Source: Clostridia bacterium
Lineage (GTDB): Bacteria > Bacillota_A > Clostridia > Christensenellales > Aristaeellaceae
Assembly (NCBI GenBank): GCA_017525805.1
Contig: JAFXSH010000061.1
Coordinates: forward strand, 1-5,727
DNA length: 5,727 nucleotides
Reading direction: 5' to 3'
This document shows, piece after piece, positions 1-5,727 of the stretch. The translations under genes were made by a program, and so were the position numbers. The stretch's first letter is position 1. The number at the start of each line of letters is the position of its first letter. Below the pieces are notes generated by a model. It saw only the letters and a list, made by a program, of their open reading frames with translations. It was not told where the DNA came from and made no database searches.

Positions 1-543
1 GAAGAACGGAAACTGCTGACTGCCCTGCAGGCGCTGCCCCGGCAGATCCAGCAGGCCTTTGACCTGAACTCTTCGATTCCTGCACTGGCGAAAAAGTATC
101 ACGCCAGCAAATCCCTGTTCTTTATTGGAAGGAACACGGATTACGCCATCGCCCTGGAGGGCGCGCTGAAGATGAAAGAAATATCCTATCTGCATGCGGA
201 GGCCTACGCGGCAGGGGAGTTAAAGCACGGGACCATCGCCCTGATAGAAGAGCACCAGCCTGTCATTGCCTTGTGCGGCAATCCCGCCATCATGGAAAAG
301 ACCCTGAGCAATATCGTGGAAGTGAAGTCCCGGGGCGCGGAAGTGCTGGCCCTGACCTTCCGGAACAATCAGAAGATCGTTTCCGTTGCCGATGACCTGC
401 TGTTTATCCCGAAGATTGACGCCTTGTTTTCCGCAGTGGTGGAAATTGTACCGTTGCAGCTGCTGGCCTATTACGTGGCCAGGGAAAACGGCTGCGATAT
501 CGACAAACCGAAAAATCTGGCCAAGTCGGTAACGGTTGAATAG
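1..543 (+). CDS. glmS: Glutamine--fructose-6-phosphate aminotransferase (isomerizing), C-terminal part
   Basis: Cytoplasmic enzyme that converts fructose-6-phosphate and glutamine to glucosamine-6-phosphate and glutamate, the first step towards UDP-GlcNAc and peptidoglycan. The gene runs in from the left edge. 180 residues plus the TAG stop are visible, about the last 30% of a family protein of roughly 608 residues. This is the second SIS (sugar isomerase) subdomain. The block ALEGALKMKEISYLHAEAY (visible residues 51-69), then AAGELKHG, is diagnostic. By alignment with E. coli GlmS, visible E60, H76 and K174 match the catalytic Glu488, His504 and C-terminal Lys603. The E-to-H spacing of 16 is conserved, and the ending NLAKSVTVE is the canonical GlmS C-terminus. 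The N-terminal glutaminase domain with its catalytic cysteine lies outside the window. Small deviations from the usual sequence are GRN where GRG is common and KHGT where KHGP is common. The active-site set is intact, so the gene looks functional. Confidence 0.97.
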   Translation, partial: EERKLLTALQALPRQIQQAFDLNSSIPALAKKYHASKSLFFIGRNTDYAIALEGALKMKEISYLHAEAYAAGELKHGTIALIEEHQPVIALCGNPAIMEKTLSNIVEVKSRGAEVLALTFRNNQKIVSVADDLLFIPKIDALFSAVVEIVPLQLLAYYVARENGCDIDKPKNLAKSVTVE

Positions 544-549
544 AGGCTG

Positions 550-574
550 CGCAAATGCAGCTGCATTGCGTTTT
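550..574 (+). terminator. Possible weak intrinsic terminator after glmS
   Basis: Seven bases after the glmS stop, CGCAAATGCAG is followed directly by CTGCATTGCG. This gives a hairpin (one bulged A, AGCT at the tip) ending in four T. The placement fits the end of the glmS transcript. The T tract is short and the stem is only moderately GC-rich, so termination may be partial. The core ATGCAGCTGCAT is a perfect 12-bp palindrome and could instead be a protein-binding site. Confidence 0.4.
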
Positions 575-607
575 GACTCATATCCCAACGTTGCATTCAT
601 CTTATTT

Positions 608-629
608 ATGTTGAGGAACATGTTGTTCC
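608..629. repeat. Overlapping inverted repeats upstream of glnN
   Basis: Three dyads share the same bases: ATGTT-gagg-AACAT (608-621), the perfect 8-mer AACATGTT (617-624), and GGAAC-atgtt-GTTCC (615-629). They lie in the AT-richer part of the glmS-glnN gap, about 65 bp before the candidate -35 box. This arrangement would suit a dimeric regulator, or two mutually exclusive small RNA hairpins. It does not match the TnrA/GlnR consensus (TGTNAN6TNACA) or the NtcA consensus (GTAN8TAC), so no regulator is assigned. Confidence 0.35.
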
Positions 630-636
630 GGAAGCA

Positions 637-699
637 GTCCGACAGCCGCGTTATTTCTGCGTAATGAGGGGGCAGAAGCGGCTGCTCCGGGCTGTGGAC
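637..699 (+). other. Foldable region with two mutually exclusive stems
   Basis: One fold pairs CAGCCGC (643-649) with GCGGCTG (678-684), stacked on TTCTGC (655-660) with GCAGAA (672-677), an 11-nt loop between them. The other fold pairs GTCC-ga-CAGCC (637-647) with GGCTG-t-GGAC (690-699). The two compete for 643-647. The second right arm overlaps the candidate -35 box at 695-700. If transcribed by readthrough from glmS this could be a switching RNA; as DNA it is an inverted repeat touching the promoter. There is no T tract after either stem and no match to a riboswitch class I can name. Confidence 0.3.
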
Positions 700-723
700 A
701 GAAGACTTGCATAAGCGTATATA
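695..723 (+). promoter_or_regulatory. Candidate sigma-70-type promoter of glnN
   Basis: TGGACA (695-700, five of six to the TTGACA consensus) is separated by exactly 17 bp from TATATA (718-723, four of six to TATAAT). Transcription would start near 730, giving an untranslated leader of about 80 nt before the glnN start at 810. This is the best promoter-like pair I found in the glmS-glnN gap and it supports independent transcription of glnN. Confidence 0.5.
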
Positions 724-727
724 GCCA

Positions 728-786
728 GGAACGCCGGAACAGGAAACGGAACCTCCGGGTTGTCCGGTTGTGTGTAAGGCGGTTCC
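728..786 (+). other. Predicted long hairpin in the glnN 5' leader
   Basis: GGAACGCC (728-735) pairs with GGCGGTTCC (778-786, one bulged G), closing a domain that can hold inner pairing around AACC-tccg-GGTT (750-761). The left half repeats GGAA(C) four times (728, 736, 742, 748), so several registers with the GGTT/TCC segments on the right are possible. The stem ends 8 nt before the ribosome binding site at 795, which it leaves open. It may be an mRNA-stabilising or regulatory leader. No known RNA family is recognised. Confidence 0.35.
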
Positions 787-794
787 CGGCACAG

Positions 795-801
795 AAAGGA
801 G
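795..801 (+). promoter_or_regulatory. Ribosome binding site of glnN
   Basis: AAAGGAG lies 8 nt before the ATG at 810, an ideal Shine-Dalgarno with ideal spacing. It decides the start. The reading frame is open back to an ATG at 768, but that site has no comparable purine-rich stretch, and the 14 extra residues (MCVRRFPAQKGEAN) are just translated leader and Shine-Dalgarno sequence. Confidence 0.85.
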
Positions 802-809
802 AGGCGAAC

Positions 810-2897
810 ATGGTTAATGTCCCGAAATTATTTGGCAGTCTGACGTTTAATGAACGGGTGATGAAGGACCGGCTTCCGGCCAAAACCTTCCGCACGTTCC
901 GCAAGATGGTGGAAGAGGGTCTGCCCCTGACAAGGGAACTGGCCGATATGATGGCGTATGCTATGAAAGACTGGGCGCTGGAAAACGGCTGCACCCATTT
1001 CACCCACTGGTTCCAGCCCATGACAGGGATTACGGCGGAAAAGCACGACAGCTTTATCGCCCCGGCGGCGGACGGCCGGGTCATTATGGACTTCTCCGGC
1101 AAGGATCTGATCCAGAGCGAACCGGACGCTTCCAGTTTTCCCTCCGGCGGCCTGCGCGCCACCTTTGAAGCCCGCGGTTACACCGCCTGGGATCCTACCA
1201 GCTACGCTTTTATCAAAGACGACTGTCTGTACATTCCCACCGCGTTCTGCTCCTATACCGGGGACGTACTGGACAAGAAGACGCCTCTGCTGCGCTCCAT
1301 CGCCGTATTAAGCGAAGCGGCCAGACGGCTGCTGGCGATTCTCGGCATACATACAGAAAAAGTCATCACCAACGTGGGCCCTGAACAGGAGTATTTCCTG
1401 GTAGACAAGGCCATGTGGGAAAAACGGAAGGACCTGGTTTTTGCGGGCCGCACCCTGTTCGGGGCCAGGCCGCCCAAAGGGCAGGAGATGGAAGACCATT
1501 ATTTCGGAGCCATCAAACCCCGGGTGAAGGCCTTCATGGCAGAACTGGACGAAGAACTGTGGAAACTGGGCATTCCGGCTAAAACAGAACATAACGAAGT
1601 CGCCCCCGCCCAGCATGAACTGGCGCCCGTATACACGTCCGTGAACCTGGCCTGCGACTACAACCAGCTGACCATGGAATTTATGAAACGCATCGCCTTA
1701 AAGCACGGCATGGTCTGCCTGCTTCACGAAAAGCCTTTTGACGGTGTGAACGGCAGCGGCAAGCACAACAACTGGTCCCTCTCCACCCTGGAAGGGAAAA
1801 ACCTGCTGGATCCCGGCAGCGACGCGTATCACAACAACCAGTTCCTGCTGTTCCTGGCGGCCATCATCAAAGGTATCGATGAATATCAGGATGTGCTGCG
1901 TGGTACCGTGGCCAGCGCGGGCAACGATCACCGTCTGGGCGCCAACGAAGCGCCGCCGGCCATCGTCAGCATCTTCCTGGGTACAGAACTCACCGGGGTG
2001 TTGGAAGCCATTGCTTCCGGGCAGGAGTATAAAACCAACGGTCATATACAGATGAAACTCAGCGGCAACACCCTGGCCGCGGTGAGCAAAGATAACACGG
2101 ACCGCAACCGGACGTCTCCCTTTGCCTTTACCGGTAACAAGTTTGAATTCCGCATGGCAGGTTCCCAGGCCAGCCTGGCCTGTCCCAATGCCTACCTGAA
2201 CACTATTGTGGCAGAAGAACTGGAGTGGGTGGCGGATAAGCTGGAAGGCACCGCGCCGGAAGAACTGGACGCCGCCGTGAAAAAACTGGTAAAAGAAATC
2301 TACCTGGATCACAAGCGCATCGTGTTCAACGGCAACGGTTACACCGAAGCCTGGGTGGAAGAAGCGGCGAAGCGCGGACTGTATAACAATAAATCCACGC
2401 CGGAAGCCCTGGCCTGCATGACCAGCAAGAAGAACGTGGACCTGGTGGTGAAGCACGGCATCTTTACCAAGACGGAAGTGCTGTCCCGTTGCGAGATCCA
2501 GTACGAACTGTACAACAAGACCCTGAACATTGAAGCCCTGACCATGCTGGATATGCTGCATAAAGACCTGCTGCCGGCTGCCAAAAAATACCTGAAAGAC
2601 CTGTCCGAAACCGCCCTGAACGAGAAGGCGCTGGGGCTGAAACCGGACGTGGCGTTTTTGAAAAAGCTGCAGGATGCCACAGCGGCTATGTATAAAGACG
2701 GCGAAACCCTGGCGAAAGAACTGGCCAAAGCAGAAGCCATCGAAGACCAGAAAAAGGCCAGCGCTGTGTATCACAACAAAGTGCTGGCGGCCATGGAAGC
2801 GCTCCGCAGGAGCGGAGACGGGGTGGAAGTGCTGCTGGGCAAGGAATACCTGCCGTATCCGACCTACGGTGATCTGCTGTTCGGCATCAACAGCTGA
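810..2897 (+). CDS. glnN: Glutamine synthetase type III (GSIII)
   Basis: Cytoplasmic ATP-dependent ligase that makes glutamine from glutamate and ammonia, the entry of nitrogen into amide metabolism. The 695-residue product has the usual GSIII length (about 700), far longer than GSI or GSII; GSIII forms dodecamers. The N-terminal GSIII-specific part (about 1-180) contains HWFQPMTG (66-73). The catalytic part follows with VGPEQEYFLVD (189-199, metal-binding glutamates), EHNEVAPAQHEL (260-271), GVNGSGKHNNWSLS (312-325, the nucleotide/glutamate-binding GxxH-type loop), NDHRLGANEAPPAI (372-385) and NRTSPFAFTGNKFEFR (433-448). The lysine- and alanine-rich C-terminal part (about 480-695) is helical in style and typical of GSIII. 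The ATG at 810 is chosen for its Shine-Dalgarno. A likely own promoter lies at 695-723 and a strong terminator at 2953-3000, so the gene is probably monocistronic. No frameshift or lost motif is seen. The symbol glnN follows GSIII usage; some annotations call it glnA. Confidence 0.97.
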   Translation: MVNVPKLFGSLTFNERVMKDRLPAKTFRTFRKMVEEGLPLTRELADMMAYAMKDWALENGCTHFTHWFQPMTGITAEKHDSFIAPAADGRVIMDFSGKDLIQSEPDASSFPSGGLRATFEARGYTAWDPTSYAFIKDDCLYIPTAFCSYTGDVLDKKTPLLRSIAVLSEAARRLLAILGIHTEKVITNVGPEQEYFLVDKAMWEKRKDLVFAGRTLFGARPPKGQEMEDHYFGAIKPRVKAFMAELDEELWKLGIPAKTEHNEVAPAQHELAPVYTSVNLACDYNQLTMEFMKRIALKHGMVCLLHEKPFDGVNGSGKHNNWSLSTLEGKNLLDPGSDAYHNNQFLLFLAAIIKGIDEYQDVLRGTVASAGNDHRLGANEAPPAIVSIFLGTELTGVLEAIASGQEYKTNGHIQMKLSGNTLAAVSKDNTDRNRTSPFAFTGNKFEFRMAGSQASLACPNAYLNTIVAEELEWVADKLEGTAPEELDAAVKKLVKEIYLDHKRIVFNGNGYTEAWVEEAAKRGLYNNKSTPEALACMTSKKNVDLVVKHGIFTKTEVLSRCEIQYELYNKTLNIEALTMLDMLHKDLLPAAKKYLKDLSETALNEKALGLKPDVAFLKKLQDATAAMYKDGETLAKELAKAEAIEDQKKASAVYHNKVLAAMEALRRSGDGVEVLLGKEYLPYPTYGDLLFGINS

Positions 2898-2952
2898 ACA
2901 TAGCATCACAATAAAGACTCTCTCTTACATTTTTTTACCTTTCCTTTGTTTG

Positions 2953-3000
2953 GACAATGCTGCCGGGAAGACGCATCCCGGCAGTGTTGTCGATTTTTTT
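2953..3000 (+). terminator. Strong intrinsic terminator of glnN
   Basis: A 15-bp stem (2953-2967 with 2977-2991) has 13 Watson-Crick pairs and two G-U pairs, and contains CTGCCGGG/CCCGGCAG. The loop is 9 nt (AAGACGCAT), followed by GA and seven T (2994-3000). The wobbles are G-U in the + strand transcript and would be A-C mismatches in the other. There is no T run on the far side, so it acts on glnN and not on carB. It starts 55 bp after the glnN stop. Confidence 0.92.
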
Positions 3001-3071
3001 GTGTTTGGGCGTATAGAATTTGCTACTGGATTTTATAGACTTAGAGGCGATTGAATCATGGTAGTTAAATG

Positions 3072-3258
3072 AAAAACCAGCGGCGGGAAAGACTTAGTAA
3101 AATATCGGGACTGTTTGCGTAATTTCATAAGACGAAATGAGCCGCCCGTGGCGAGACTGTTTGAGGTGCGAAGCACCGAGTTTCGAAGCCACAGGCGAAT
3201 GAGTCCATGAAATAGCAAACGGGCACGGTTTTACTAAGTCTTTCCCGCCGCTGGTTTT
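3072..3258 (-). terminator. Palindromic element as probable carB transcription terminator
   Basis: Reading from carB, the transcript meets the palindrome 6 bp after the stop codon. The perfect outer stem ends in CCGCCGCTGG followed by five T (complement of 3072-3076). I see no other terminator for carB in the gap. Read on the + strand the element ends in GCTGG and four T, so it could stop transcription from either side. The very long arm separation (126 nt) makes the outer stem slow to form, so efficiency is uncertain. Confidence 0.45.
3073..3258. repeat. 186-bp long-palindrome element (MITE-like or structured RNA)
   Basis: The outer arms, 3073-3102 and 3229-3258, are perfect 30-bp inverted repeats (AAAACCAGCGGCGGG... 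against ...CCCGCCGCTGGTTTT). Pairing resumes inside in register: GTTTGC (3113-3118) with GCAAAC (3215-3220), ATTTCAT (3122-3128) with ATGAAAT (3207-3213), GCCCGTGGC (3144-3152) with GCCACAGGC (3188-3196, one mismatch), GAGACT with AGTTTC (3153-3158/3179-3184, one G-U), and the tip GGTGC-GAA-GCACC (3165-3177). The whole element can fold into one long hairpin. No target-site duplication is visible beside the ends and no transposase gene is inside. It resembles intergenic palindromic repeats that occur in many copies, but copy number cannot be judged from one window. I recognise no named family. Confidence 0.8.
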
Positions 3259-3264
3259 GTATTA

Positions 3265-5727
3265 TTATTTTGCGTCAATCGTCGAAATCCCCATGGTCAC
3301 TTCTTCCAGCACATCCAGCAGCATGCGGACGGTGTCCAGGGAGGTGAGCATCACCACATTGTTCTGGGCGGCTACCCGGCGGATGGCTACGCCGTCGCCG
3401 TAGTGGACGCCGGAGAGGATGGCCCGGGTGTTGATGACGTAGCTCACGTACCCCGCACGAATCGAGTCCAGTATCTCTTCGCTGCCCTCGCTGGGTTTGT
3501 GGCGGATCCGGGTGCGGATGCCGTGCTCCCGCAGCACTTCTCCTGTCAGGGTGCTGGCTTCGATGTTGAAGCCCATGTTGTAGAAGCGGCGGATCAGCGG
3601 AATGGTTTCTTCCTTGTCTTCGTCTGCCACGCTGACAACGATGGCACCGTAATTTTTCAGGGTCAGGCCGGAGGCAATCAGGGCCTTGAAGGCGGCCCGG
3701 TGCAGCTTATCGTCGTAGCCGATGGCTTCCCCGGTAGACTTCATTTCCGGCGAAAGATAGGCGTCCATGCCCCGGAGTTTGGAGAAAGAGAAGGCGGGAC
3801 ACTTCACATAGTACCGGCTCTTTTCTTTCGGATACCGTTCGGTGATGCCCTGTTCCCGCAGGGACACGCCTAAAATAGCCAGGGTGCCGATGTCCGCCAG
3901 ACTGTAACCGGTGGCCTTGGATAAGAAGGGGACGGTCCGGGAAGACCGTGGGTTTACTTCAATAATATAGACCTGTTCGCTGGCGTCCACGATGAACTGG
4001 ATGTTGAACAGCCCTTTGATGCCGATGCCCAAACCAAGCTTCTCCGTATAATCCAGTATGGTTTCCTTCACTTTTTCGGACAGGCTGTAGGAAGGATATA
4101 CGCTGATGGAATCGCCGGAATGGACGCCGGTCCGTTCTACCAGTTCCATGATGCCGGGCACGAACACGTGCTCCCCGTCGCAGACCGCATCCACTTCCAC
4201 TTCCTTGCCCCGGATGTATTTATCTACCAGCACTGGTTTGTCTTCGTCTACCTCCACCGCGGTTTTCAGATAGTCGTGCATATCCTTTTCCTTGCCCACG
4301 ATCTGCATGGCCCGGCCACCCAGCACGAAGCTGGGACGCACCAGGACGGGGTACCCGATGCGGCGGGCCGCTTCCATGCCGGCCTCGATACTGGTGACGG
4401 CTTCACCCCGGGGCTGGGGGATGTGCAGGGACAGCAGCAGCTTTTCAAACAGGTCCCGGTTCTCCGCCCGGTCGATGGCGTCGCAGTCCGTGCCGATAAT
4501 CTTAACGCCCCGTTCCTTCAGCGGGTCCGCCAGGTTGATGGCCGTCTGTCCGCCTAAAGTGGCAATAACACCTTCCGGCTGTTCCAGTTCGATGATGTTC
4601 ATCACGTCTTCCGGGCAGAGTGGCTCGAAGTACAGCTTGTCGGAGCAGGTGTAGTCGGTGGAGACCGTTTCCGGATTGTTGTTGATGATGATGGCTTCAT
4701 AACCTGCTTTCTGGATGGTCTGCACCGCATGTACTGTGGAGTAATCGAACTCCACCCCCTGGCCGATACGGATAGGACCGGAACCCAGCACTACGATCTT
4801 CTTTTTATCCGAAACACGGGACTCGTTTTCTTCTTCGTAGGTAGAATAGAAGTAGGGGATATAGCTTTCGAATTCGGAAGCGCAGGTGTCAATCATTTTA
4901 TATGTCGGTCTGACGTCATTTTGTTGTCTGAAACGATAAATATCTGTTTCCGTTTTGTTCCACAGCAGGCCGATTTCTTTATCGGAAAAGCCGTGTTTCT
5001 TGGCTTCCCACAATGTTGTGACATCATTTTGATGGCGACTGATTTCGTCTTCCATTGCCACGATTTTCCGGATTTTGCGGAGGAAGAACCGGTCGATGGC
5101 CGTCTCTCCGGCTATGGAGTCCACGTCACAGCCCAGACGGAACAGCTGGGCGATGGCGTAGATCCGGTCGTCCGTGCCGATGCGGATGTACGCAAGGAGT
5201 TCTTCCCGGCTCATGGTATCGAACTTGCGCAGGTGAATATGAAAGGCGCCGATTTCCAGGGAACGGATGCCTTTCAGCAGGCTTTCCTCAAAGGTCCGGC
5301 CGATGCTCATCACTTCCCCGGTGGCTTTCATCTGGGTGGACAGGGAATTGTTTGCGTCGGCAAATTTGTCGAAGGGGAAGCGGGGCAGCTTGGTCACCAC
5401 ATAATCCAGCGCAGGTTCAAAAGAGGCGGGGGTGTTGGCAATCTGGATCTCGTCCAGGGTCATGCCAATGCCGATCTTGGCGGAGACACGGGCGATGGGG
5501 TAGCCGCTGGCCTTGGAAGCCAGGGCGGAGGAACGGGAGACCCGGGGGTTGACTTCGATGAGATAATACTGGAAGGAGTTGGGGTCCAGCGCGAACTGGA
5601 CGTTGCAGCCCCCTTCGATCTTCAGTGCCCGGATGATCTTCAGGGCGCTGTCCCGCAGCATGTGGTATTCCTTGTTGGTCAGGGTCTGGGACGGGCAGAC
5701 CACGATGGAATCGCCGGTGTGGATACC
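3265..5727 (-). CDS. carB: Carbamoyl-phosphate synthase large subunit, missing N-terminus
   Basis: Cytoplasmic large subunit that makes carbamoyl phosphate from bicarbonate, two ATP and ammonia delivered by the CarA glutaminase, for pyrimidine and arginine synthesis. 820 residues are visible; about 240 N-terminal residues of a protein near 1060 lie past the right edge. The frame starts within GIHTGDS, so the GTG at 5703 is internal. Visible parts: end of the carboxyphosphate ATP-grasp domain (Q44, E58, N60 as metal ligands; VNPRVSRSSALASK), oligomerisation domain (about 160-305), carbamoyl-phosphate ATP-grasp domain from GSGPIRIGQGVEFDYS (315-330) through GGQTAIN, RPSFVLGGRAM (464-474) and EVNPRSSRTVPFLSKATG (590-607; Q577, E590, N592), and a C-terminal MGS-like allosteric domain (about 690-820) with TSLDT near its end. 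It is convergent with glnN. The oligomerisation domain holds an AT-rich patch. The gene appears intact apart from the window edge; carA is not in view. Confidence 0.98.
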   Translation of the reverse strand, partial: GIHTGDSIVVCPSQTLTNKEYHMLRDSALKIIRALKIEGGCNVQFALDPNSFQYYLIEVNPRVSRSSALASKASGYPIARVSAKIGIGMTLDEIQIANTPASFEPALDYVVTKLPRFPFDKFADANNSLSTQMKATGEVMSIGRTFEESLLKGIRSLEIGAFHIHLRKFDTMSREELLAYIRIGTDDRIYAIAQLFRLGCDVDSIAGETAIDRFFLRKIRKIVAMEDEISRHQNDVTTLWEAKKHGFSDKEIGLLWNKTETDIYRFRQQNDVRPTYKMIDTCASEFESYIPYFYSTYEEENESRVSDKKKIVVLGSGPIRIGQGVEFDYSTVHAVQTIQKAGYEAIIINNNPETVSTDYTCSDKLYFEPLCPEDVMNIIELEQPEGVIATLGGQTAINLADPLKERGVKIIGTDCDAIDRAENRDLFEKLLLSLHIPQPRGEAVTSIEAGMEAARRIGYPVLVRPSFVLGGRAMQIVGKEKDMHDYLKTAVEVDEDKPVLVDKYIRGKEVEVDAVCDGEHVFVPGIMELVERTGVHSGDSISVYPSYSLSEKVKETILDYTEKLGLGIGIKGLFNIQFIVDASEQVYIIEVNPRSSRTVPFLSKATGYSLADIGTLAILGVSLREQGITERYPKEKSRYYVKCPAFSFSKLRGMDAYLSPEMKSTGEAIGYDDKLHRAAFKALIASGLTLKNYGAIVVSVADEDKEETIPLIRRFYNMGFNIEASTLTGEVLREHGIRTRIRHKPSEGSEEILDSIRAGYVSYVINTRAILSGVHYGDGVAIRRVAAQNNVVMLTSLDTVRMLLDVLEEVTMGISTIDAK

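Noticed and set aside
573..610. TTGACT at 573-578 as a glnN -35 box
   Set aside because: No acceptable -10 hexamer at 16-18 bp spacing; the AT-rich CTTATTTATG lies too far downstream.
604..684. ANTAR antitermination target or glutamine riboswitch before glnN
   Set aside because: I could not find the paired hexaloop hairpins with A1/G4, a downstream terminator with a T tract, or the glutamine-riboswitch core.
768..809. Upstream ATG as glnN start
   Set aside because: No Shine-Dalgarno there, and the added residues are encoded by the leader and by the Shine-Dalgarno of the ATG at 810.
602..1162. 186-codon open frame on the - strand across the glnN start
   Set aside because: No recognisable domain, antisense to the conserved GSIII N-terminus, and it spans the promoter and ribosome binding site of glnN. 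Treated as spurious.
1698..2909. 403-codon open frame on the - strand opposite glnN
   Set aside because: It lies almost wholly antisense to clear GSIII coding sequence. Its product is low-complexity (rich in Q, F, H, V and G) with no recognisable motif, the usual shadow of a GC-rich gene.
3038..3097. GACTTAG repeated at 3038-3044 and 3091-3097, as a possible target duplication or second repeat copy
   Set aside because: Only 7 bp, not flanking the element symmetrically, and with no further matching context; chance is sufficient.
3033..3218. 61-codon open frame on the - strand in the glnN-carB gap
   Set aside because: Most of it is translated from the palindromic element. The composition is not protein-like and no convincing ribosome binding site was seen.
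5701..5703. GTG as the carB start
   Set aside because: The frame continues upstream as GIHTGDSI, a conserved internal CarB motif, so the gene simply runs off the window.

Overview
The window is bacterial and GC-rich (roughly 55-60% in the genes). It carries three housekeeping genes of glutamine/amide-nitrogen metabolism. In order they are: the 3' end of glmS (+ strand, cut by the left edge), a complete type III glutamine synthetase gene (+ strand), and most of carB (- strand, cut by the right edge). A long-form GSIII with Gram-positive-like GlmS and CarB suggests a Firmicute. The high GC would fit the Negativicutes (Acidaminococcus/Dialister-like) or a GC-rich clostridium. This is inference from protein style only; nothing in the window fixes the species.

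Layout: 1-543 is the GlmS C-terminus. 544-809 is a 266-bp intergenic region with a possible weak glmS terminator, a cluster of overlapping inverted repeats, a good sigma-70-type promoter (TGGACA-N17-TATATA, 695-723), a foldable leader and a clear ribosome binding site. 810-2897 is glnN. 2898-3264 (367 bp, no credible gene) holds a strong intrinsic terminator for glnN at 2953-3000, about 70 bp with nothing recognisable (3001-3072), and a 186-bp nearly self-complementary element with perfect 30-bp ends (3073-3258). 3265-5727 is carB, convergent with glnN, with its stop only 6 bp from the palindromic element.

Functional link: glutamine synthetase makes the glutamine that GlmS uses to build glucosamine-6-phosphate for the cell wall. 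Carbamoyl-phosphate synthase (CarA+CarB) uses glutamine for pyrimidines and arginine. The genes lie together, but glnN seems to have its own promoter and terminator, so this is a neighbourhood and not a demonstrated operon.

No new multi-gene system is visible. The points most worth a second look are the palindromic element between glnN and carB, the structured region upstream of glnN, and an AT-rich, codon-atypical patch inside carB.
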